This document shows positions 7,168-10,729 of a stretch of DNA of 10,729 nucleotides, in pieces. Positions within the stretch are counted from its first letter, which is position 1. Every line of letters begins with the position of its first letter. The position numbers and the translations under genes were made by a program. Location of the stretch: contig CAYRZF010000074.1 in assembly GCA_964428805.1 (NCBI GenBank), forward strand, positions 1 to 10,729. The letters are read 5' to 3'. Under the pieces are notes generated by a model. That model made no database searches, was not told the DNA's origin, and saw nothing but the letters and a program-made list of their open reading frames with translations. Source of the stretch: CAYRZF01 sp964428805 (GTDB taxonomy: Bacteria; Methylomirabilota; Methylomirabilia; Rokubacteriales; CSP1-6).

Positions 7168-8231
7168 GCGGGCTTGTCTCCCTCGTGTCGGGTACCGAGC
7201 CCTACCGCCACCGCGAGGAGCGGGCCGGCAGCGATGAGGTCATCGGCGGGAAAGCGGTTCGGGTCGAACTGAATGTTCTGAAAGGGCTTCATCACCTCCA
7301 CGGGGATTCCCCAGCTGGAGGAGAGGAACTCGTCAACTCCGGCAAGTTTGGCGCAGCCGCCCGATAGGACGATCCGGCTGATCCGCTCCGATTCGGCCGT
7401 GGACGCGAAGTAGTCAAAGGTCCGCTGGATCTCCAGCGACAGCTCACGGGAGACTGCTTCGAGCGATGGCACCAGATCGTCCCAGTTCACCCCGGCCACT
7501 TCCTGCTCCCGCTTGGCCAATTCGGCTTTCTCGAAGGGGATATTGAGCCGCTGCGAGATGGCCCTGGTGTAATTGTTCCCGCCGAAGGCGATGTCGCGGG
7601 CGAAGATCGAGAAGCCGCCGCGTATCACGTTTGTCTTCATGATCGAGGCCCCGATGTCAATGAGGGCCACCGCTTCCCCAGCGACTTCCGGGTTGTTGAT
7701 CTCATACTGGTTCTGGACGGCAAAGGCGTCCACATCCACGACCACGGGAGAGAGCCCGGCCTCCTCCACCACCGCGACGTACTCGTTGATCTTGGTCTTC
7801 TTGACCGCTACCAGCATCACGTCCATCGTGCCGCCTTGTCCGGGTGACTGTCCCACGATCTGATGATCCAGATACACTTCCTCAATGGGCAGATTGATGT
7901 GATGCTCAGCCTCGAGGAGAATCGCGTCTCCCAGCTCCTTCGGGTTGACTTTCGGGAGCTGAATTTTTTTCATGATCAACTCTCGGCCGGATACCGAGAT
8001 GACGACCTCTTTGGACGGGACGCCGGCCTTCCTGACGACCTCCTTGATCGCCTCCACGACGGCGGGGGGATCCTTGATCATGCCTTCGCCGATTGCGTCC
8101 GGCGGGAGGTCCACCATGGCGAAGGCGTTGAGGGTGTATCCCTTCAAACCGTGCTCCAGCTGGACGAGCTTCACGGCGCTCGAGCCTACGTCGAGGCCGA
8201 AGGCCGCCTTTTTCCGCGAAAACAAGCCCAT
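7164..8231 (-). CDS. pilM: Type IV pilus actin-like ATPase PilM
   Basis: Cytoplasmic FtsA/MreB-like protein that binds the PilN N-terminus and couples the motor to the alignment complex. The 355-residue product has the phosphate-1 loop FGLDVGSSAVKLVQL (about 11-25), the phosphate-2 region LIDIGAS (190-196) and the adenosine-binding LSGGCAKLAG (289-298), in the order expected for an actin fold. The family segment DIAFGGNNYTRAI lies near 213-225. I chose the ATG at 8231 because GAGGAG lies 7 nt upstream and family sequence begins at GLFSRKK. The longer reading frame starts at a GTG (8273) and would add 14 unrelated residues. It is the first gene of the pilMNOPQ-aroC-aroB-TPR run and has its own sigma-70-type promoter. 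Confidence 0.96.
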   Translation of the reverse strand: MGLFSRKKAAFGLDVGSSAVKLVQLEHGLKGYTLNAFAMVDLPPDAIGEGMIKDPPAVVEAIKEVVRKAGVPSKEVVISVSGRELIMKKIQLPKVNPKELGDAILLEAEHHINLPIEEVYLDHQIVGQSPGQGGTMDVMLVAVKKTKINEYVAVVEEAGLSPVVVDVDAFAVQNQYEINNPEVAGEAVALIDIGASIMKTNVIRGGFSIFARDIAFGGNNYTRAISQRLNIPFEKAELAKREQEVAGVNWDDLVPSLEAVSRELSLEIQRTFDYFASTAESERISRIVLSGGCAKLAGVDEFLSSSWGIPVEVMKPFQNIQFDPNRFPADDLIAAGPLLAVAVGLGTRHEGDKPA

Positions 8232-8246
8232 TCCCTGACTCCTCAC

Positions 8247-8265
8247 CCGGGCTCTTCCGGCCCGG
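8247..8265 (-). promoter_or_regulatory. Hairpin in the pilM leader just upstream of the ribosome site
   Basis: CCGGGC and GCCCGG pair over 6 G-C base pairs with a 7-nt loop. The stem ends 2 nt before the GAGGAG ribosome site of pilM on the minus-strand mRNA. A weaker hairpin (GCTCT, 5-nt loop, AGAGC) lies just before it in the leader. Such placement could modulate translation, but stems this short are common at high GC. Confidence 0.35.
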
Positions 8266-8341
8266 AACGGCACAAACGCTAGCCCGCTCTCGGTAAGAGC
8301 AAAACCCCTTTTAAAATAAGCACAATTACAGCATCGGAGAG

Positions 8342-8371
8342 ATTATAGGGACTTCGAATTTTTAAAGTCAA
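8342..8371 (-). promoter_or_regulatory. Sigma-70-type promoter for the pilM operon
   Basis: On the minus strand the -35 box TTGACT (8371-8366) and the -10 box TATAAT (8347-8342) are separated by 18 bp. This is one mismatch from consensus with near-optimal spacing. The spacer and flank are unusually A/T-rich for this window. The expected transcription start is the G at 8335 or the A at 8334, giving a leader of about 104 nt before the pilM ATG at 8231. It is correctly oriented for the whole pilM-to-TPR run. Confidence 0.8.
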
Positions 8372-8757
8372 CTTTTCTCTGGACATTGCGCGGCCACTAC
8401 TGAGACGGGAGGAACCCCCACGGACGGGCAAGGTCTAGGGGTTTTCTGGAACGCGGAACCGGCCGCTTTTATCCGCGCACACGGCGTTGAGGCGCGTCCC
8501 GTCGCGCCAGAAGCGAGCATTCGCATCGTGAGAAAAATCCACAAGCGGAGGAAGGATGCATCCCGTGTGCCAGCGAAAAAGGCGTGCGGCACCTGGAGGA
8601 AAGATTAATGAAAATGAGCTATTACGGAACGAGATCCGCCCGGAAACGAGGAACGGTTGACAGGTGTCGAACGGCGCGTCCTGCTGCTGACAGGGCGCTC
8701 CGCGAGGTTGTCCTGAGCGGGAAAAGGCGGCTATGGCGTCGTGATTCGGCCGGCCGC
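8372..8757. other. Intergenic region with no supported gene, left of the assembly gap
   Basis: About 390 bases with no recognised coding sequence on either strand. The open frames are short and basic, look like nothing I know, or lack a ribosome site. A weak inverted repeat (AACCCC at 8413-8418, GGGGTT at 8438-8443, 19-nt loop) is followed by TTTT on the plus strand only. A plus-strand GGAGGA (8595-8600) precedes an ATG at 8608 by 7 nt. This opens a basic frame of 50 codons up to the gap, which would close if the gap were merged. I do not call it a gene. The region separates the pseudopilin gene from the pilM promoter. No tRNA, rRNA or CRISPR signature is seen. Confidence 0.6.
8703..8757. repeat. 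55-bp sequence directly left of the N gap, identical to 8858-8912
   Basis: All 55 bases match 8858-8912. This copy ends exactly at the first N and the other begins exactly after the last N, so one is the suffix of a contig and the other the prefix of the next. It includes a second copy of the last few codons and the stop of the pseudopilin gene (stop complement at 8731-8733). Most likely an assembly overlap rather than a biological repeat. Confidence 0.95.
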
Positions 8758-8857
8758 NNNNNNNNNNNNNNNNNNNNNNNNNNNNNNNNNNNNNNNNNNN
8801 NNNNNNNNNNNNNNNNNNNNNNNNNNNNNNNNNNNNNNNNNNNNNNNNNNNNNNNNN
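8758..8857. other. Scaffold gap of 100 Ns
   Basis: Exactly 100 Ns, the conventional placeholder for a gap of unknown length. Identical 55-bp flanks suggest the true gap is negative: the contigs overlap and the real sequence may be about 155 bases shorter. No reading frame should be carried across it. Confidence 0.97.
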
Positions 8858-8912
8858 CGAGGTTGTCCTGAGCGGGAAAAGGCGGCTATGGCGTCGTGAT
8901 TCGGCCGGCCGC
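8858..8912. repeat. 55-bp sequence directly right of the N gap, identical to 8703-8757
   Basis: Prefix of the right-hand contig, identical to the suffix of the left-hand contig. It contains the 3' end and TAG stop (8886-8888) of the pseudopilin gene, so that gene is complete on the right contig whatever the gap holds. Confidence 0.95.
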
Positions 8913-9383
8913 TGAGATGGTCACGGTGAGAAAGTTCACGTTGGGGCCGGTCACCCTCAGTATCCCTGGAGTAGCCGCGTTCCCCAGCGGCGTAAACACG
9001 GGAGCCACAGTTTGGACGGTGACCACGACATTATTCTGGAGGCGGAAGGTTCCTGTCCCGTCGGCTCCCGGGACGGGGTTGTTGATTCCCACCCCCGCCA
9101 CCGGCAACAGAGGCGCGCCGGCACACGTGTTCTGGCGGTATTGATAGCCGTTCGCCACGGGCTGAACACAGATGTTCTGGCGGAGCGTGATCGCGAGCTG
9201 CTTGCCCCGGTTGAGGGCGGTTCGCATCTCCTGGGCCCCTGCCCTGACGGTTGAGCTCCGCAGATAGCTCGCGAAAAGCGGGATCGACATGGCGACGAGA
9301 ATCCCGATGACAGCGATCACGACGAGGAGTTCGGCGAGGGTCCAGCCTCCCTGATCTAGCCGGCGAATGCGCGCAGATACCAT
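8886..9383 (-). CDS. GspH/FimT-like minor pseudopilin (prepilin)
   Basis: A 165-residue pilin-like protein with a class III signal: a 13-residue basic leader ending in Gly-Gly, then WTLAELLVVIAVIGILVAMSIPLF, with Glu at mature +5 and Pro at +22. The hydrophobic helix (about 14-36) anchors it in the inner membrane until PilD cleaves after Gly13. The globular part has the TVRAGAQEMRTALNRGKQLAI segment typical of GspH/FimT proteins, then a beta-rich region ending VTISAAGRI. Cys72 and Cys87 could form a disulfide. Trp at mature +1 replaces the usual Phe. The ATG at 9383 has GGAGGG 9 nt upstream; the longer open frame upstream is the pilD region read out of frame. It overlaps the pilD 3' end by 28 nt. 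A minor pilin that primes pilus assembly is the likely role, but a type II secretion pseudopilin is possible. Confidence 0.88.
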   Translation of the reverse strand: MVSARIRRLDQGGWTLAELLVVIAVIGILVAMSIPLFASYLRSSTVRAGAQEMRTALNRGKQLAITLRQNICVQPVANGYQYRQNTCAGAPLLPVAGVGINNPVPGADGTGTFRLQNNVVVTVQTVAPVFTPLGNAATPGILRVTGPNVNFLTVTISAAGRITTP

Positions 9384-10120
9384 TCTACAATGCCCTCCCC
9401 CCAAAAGAGACTGACCGCGCCCCCAAAGGCCAAGAACGGACCAAAGGGGAGCGGGTCCTTTCGGCCCTTCCGGCCGGCCGCCAGGAGCGCCAGGGCTACC
9501 GCGCCTCCGAGGAACGCCGCCAGGAAGAGACCGAGGAGCATAAGTTGCCAACCGAGGAACGCGCCCAGCATCGCGCTGAGCTTCATGTCGCCGCCTCCCA
9601 TCGCCTCAACGCCCAGCGCCTTGCTGCTCAGCACGATAATCACGAAGAGGACTCCGCCACCGACCACGATGCCGAGGAGGGAATTGAGCCAGGAGGGCCG
9701 GCCCAGCACCACGCTGCCCGCGAAGCCGGCCACGATGCCCGGGAGGGTGATACGGTCGGGGATCAATTGGTGGTCGAGGTCGATGACCGTGATGACGATG
9801 AGGGCCGAGAGGAAGAGAAGGGCGGGGATGAGATCTGGTCCCCAGCCGATCCGAAGATAGGCGAGGGCGAACAGCAACGCGGTTGCCATCTCGACGATCG
9901 GGTATCGCCAGGCAATCCGCTCCTTGCAGTCGCGACAGCGCCCGCCGAGCAGAAGGAAGCTCAGAACAGGGATGTTGTCGTACCAGCGGATCGGGCTTGC
10001 GCACGCCGGGCAGGCCGAGCCGGGCATCCAGAGGCTTCTCCCCTTGGGCAGGCGCGAGGCGCAGACGTTCAGGAAACTTCCCACGACCGCGCCCAGGGTC
10101 ACCATGCCGGCTGCCATCAT
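9356..10120 (-). CDS. pilD: Prepilin peptidase / N-methyltransferase PilD (GspO family)
   Basis: Inner-membrane aspartic protease that removes the prepilin leader and methylates the new N-terminus. The 254-residue protein has VVGSFLNVCASRLPKG near 12-27, then a zinc-binding loop with two CxxC pairs (Cys37/Cys40 and Cys62/Cys65), followed by about six hydrophobic segments. The two catalytic aspartates fit Asp114 (TVIDLDHQLIPD) and Asp178 in the GxGD motif (MGGGDMKLSAMLGAFLGW). PFGPFLA near 225-231 is the family C-terminal motif. I start it at the ATG at 10120, which overlaps the pilin stop as ATGA. A second ATG follows at once (10117) and another at 10105, and none has a good ribosome site, so coupling to pilA is likely. 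Upstream in-frame residues read through pilA and are not real. Its neighbours are its two probable substrates. Confidence 0.96.
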   Translation of the reverse strand: MMAAGMVTLGAVVGSFLNVCASRLPKGRSLWMPGSACPACASPIRWYDNIPVLSFLLLGGRCRDCKERIAWRYPIVEMATALLFALAYLRIGWGPDLIPALLFLSALIVITVIDLDHQLIPDRITLPGIVAGFAGSVVLGRPSWLNSLLGIVVGGGVLFVIIVLSSKALGVEAMGGGDMKLSAMLGAFLGWQLMLLGLFLAAFLGGAVALALLAAGRKGRKDPLPFGPFLAFGGAVSLFWGEGIVEWYLRAFAG

Positions 10121-10575
10121 GGGGCCGTCGCGACGGTTCCGTCGCCGCTGGTCGTGACGCCAAAGGTGCCGTTGGCGTTGACCACGTACCCTGCGGTATA
10201 AGGCGTCCAGCCCGACGGCGGAGCGGGCACGCCGTTGAGGAAAGGTCCCATCGTTTGGCCCGCGATGTTCAGTTGGGGGGCGGTGACCGCGGTGAGCCCG
10301 CTCCCGTTGCACTGGCCTCCCTGAGCCTCAGCCCCGGATGGCGGGTAGGCTCCACAGTGACCCATGTACATGACGAGCGCTGAGGCGAGAGTCCGCGTAT
10401 CGGCCCGGGCCTTGGCGACCCGCGCGCGCACCTCGATGTTGGAATACAGGCCGATGGCGATGGCAGCCACGATCCCAACGATGGCGACCACGACCATGAG
10501 CTCGATGAGCGTGAAGCCGCGCTCATCCCGCGCCTGAAACCGTCGCCCTGCTTTCCGATGGCTTGATCGTGTCAT
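10117..10575 (-). CDS. pilA: Type IV major pilin / GspG-like prepilin
   Basis: A 152-residue prepilin. A 20-residue charged leader ends ARDERG, then FTLIELMVVVAIVGIVAAIAIGLY begins the mature protein (132 residues) with Phe at +1 and Glu at +5. The first hydrophobic half of this helix packs in the pilus core. The next segment (RARVAKARADTRTLASALVMYMGHCGAYPPS, about 50-80) strongly resembles GspG-type major pseudopilins and short bacterial pilins. The C-terminal half is Gly/Thr/Pro/Ala-rich. Cys74 and Cys89 could form a disulfide. Mature position +22, usually Pro, is Gly. The ATG at 10575 is preceded by GATGAGG and by a sigma-54-type promoter. The stop overlaps pilD. First gene with its own promoter and linkage to pilD favour the main pilus subunit, but a GspG role cannot be excluded. 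Confidence 0.88.
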   Translation of the reverse strand: MTRSSHRKAGRRFQARDERGFTLIELMVVVAIVGIVAAIAIGLYSNIEVRARVAKARADTRTLASALVMYMGHCGAYPPSGAEAQGGQCNGSGLTAVTAPQLNIAGQTMGPFLNGVPAPPSGWTPYTAGYVVNANGTFGVTTSGDGTVATAP

Positions 10576-10576
10576 A

Positions 10577-10596
10577 AGACCTCATCAGACCTCATC
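10577..10596. repeat. Tandem 10-bp duplication covering the pilA ribosome site
   Basis: On the minus strand GATGAGGTCT occurs twice in a row directly before the pilA ATG (one T between). The repeats make up almost the entire predicted leader and place two GAGG ribosome-binding tracts 4 and 14 nt from the start. The upstream copy begins at the transcription start predicted from the sigma-54 site. Confidence 0.75.
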
Positions 10597-10606
10597 GCTA
10601 AGCAGC

Positions 10607-10623
10607 AGCAAGAACCACGCCAA
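10607..10623 (-). promoter_or_regulatory. Sigma-54 (RpoN) -24/-12 promoter of pilA
   Basis: The minus strand reads TTGGCGTGGTTCTTGCT. This matches the TTGGCAC-N5-TTGCT consensus with the invariant GG (10621-10620) and GC (10609-10608) exactly 10 nt apart. The predicted start is near 10596, 21 nt before the pilA ATG. RpoN control of the major pilin through PilS/PilR is well established in Pseudomonas, Myxococcus and Geobacter. No sigma-70 box pair of comparable quality lies here, only a lone CATAAT. Confidence 0.72.
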
Positions 10624-10653
10624 ATGTAGGAGATTATGATAGCAGAAAACCCT

Positions 10654-10673
10654 CGAGAGATAGAAAACTCTCG
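10654..10673. other. Small inverted repeat upstream of the pilA promoter
   Basis: CGAGAG and CTCTCG (6 bp, 8-nt loop) lie 31 to 50 bp upstream of the sigma-54 site. On the minus strand TTTTCT follows four bases after the stem, so it could be a weak secondary terminator. As an imperfect dyad it could also be a protein-binding site. Confidence 0.3.
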
Positions 10674-10694
10674 CCGCTTCCTCGTCAGGAGAAA

Positions 10695-10725
10695 GAAGAG
10701 GGGAGGCCGGTGGCCTCCCCTCTTC
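10695..10725 (-). terminator. Strong intrinsic-terminator-like hairpin at the right edge
   Basis: A perfect 14-bp stem (GAAGAGGGGAGGCC with its complement) and a 3-nt loop. On the minus strand the stem is followed by TTTCT. It lies between pilA and whatever gene precedes it to the right of the window, so it most likely ends that gene's transcript and isolates the pilA operon. The U-tract is short. In the plus direction the window ends 4 bases after the stem, so bidirectional action cannot be judged. Confidence 0.7.
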
Positions 10726-10729
10726 ATGA

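Noticed and set aside
8232..8273. Longer pilM start at the GTG at 8273
   Set aside because: Adds 14 Arg-rich residues with no ribosome site; the ATG at 8231 has GAGGAG at good spacing and matches the family N-terminus.
8411..8445. AACCCC/GGGGTT inverted repeat followed by TTTT as a terminator
   Set aside because: Only 6 bp with a 19-nt loop, and the T-run is on the plus strand where no supported gene ends.
8368..8592. Minus-strand open frame of 74 codons upstream of pilM
   Set aside because: Starts with a GTG preceded by a pyrimidine-rich tract rather than a ribosome site, and its stop falls inside the pilM -35 box; no recognisable domain.
8657..8685. Plus-strand TTGACA as a promoter -35 box
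   Set aside because: No TATAAT-like sequence lies at 16-19 bp spacing; the downstream bases are G/C-rich.
8703..8912. Identical 55-bp flanks as a target-site duplication or mobile-element terminal repeat
   Set aside because: The copies are in direct orientation, far longer than usual target duplications, and abut the Ns exactly; no transposase is seen. Contig overlap explains it better.
9384..9551. Longer pseudopilin frame starting near 9551
   Set aside because: It would add 56 Gly/Pro/Arg-rich residues before the prepilin leader, antithetical to a short class III signal; they are pilD read in another frame.
9545..10201. Plus-strand open frame of 218 codons opposite pilD and pilA
   Set aside because: Antisense to PilD catalytic and zinc motifs; His/Asp/Glu/Arg-rich shadow composition.

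Overview
The window is a high-GC bacterial chromosomal segment that looks like a metagenome scaffold, because it contains one run of 100 Ns. It carries a type IV pilus (T4P) assembly locus joined to shikimate-pathway genes. Every gene I can support lies on the minus strand, so transcription runs from right to left. A secretin with an AMIN domain and a PilP lipoprotein imply a diderm (Gram-negative-type) envelope. GC content and gene order suggest something like Methylomirabilota/Rokubacteria or a deltaproteobacterial lineage. That placement is inference from memory and is weak.

Right block (about 10729 to 8886). The right edge holds a perfect 14-bp hairpin that probably terminates a gene outside the window. 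Next come a good sigma-54 (-24/-12) promoter, a GspG-like type IV pilin (pilA), a prepilin peptidase (pilD) that overlaps it by ATGA, and a GspH/FimT-like minor pseudopilin that overlaps pilD. This is a compact substrate-plus-processing-enzyme operon: PilD cleaves and methylates both pilin-like proteins.

Middle (about 8885 to 8232). This is non-coding as far as I can tell. It holds a 100-N gap flanked by two identical 55-bp sequences, almost certainly an unmerged assembly overlap. It also holds a near-consensus sigma-70 promoter (TTGACT, 18-bp spacer, TATAAT) with a roughly 104-nt leader for the next operon.

Left block (8231 to 1). pilM, pilN, pilO, pilP and pilQ lie in the classical order, with overlaps or gaps of 12 nt or less. 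They encode the cytoplasmic actin-like ring protein, the inner-membrane PilN/PilO pair, the PilP lipoprotein and the outer-membrane PilQ secretin: the alignment complex that connects the inner-membrane motor to the outer-membrane pore. pilQ overlaps aroC (chorismate synthase) by ATGA. After a short repeat-rich gap come aroB (3-dehydroquinate synthase) and a TPR protein, so pilus assembly and aromatic biosynthesis appear co-transcribed.

Most of this is a recognisable system rather than a new one. The points most worth a second look are the assembly junction, the sigma-54 site at pilA, the doubtful start codon and hairpin-rich leader of aroB, and the coiled-coil insertion in PilQ. The motor ATPases (PilB/PilT), the platform protein PilC and aroK are not in the window.
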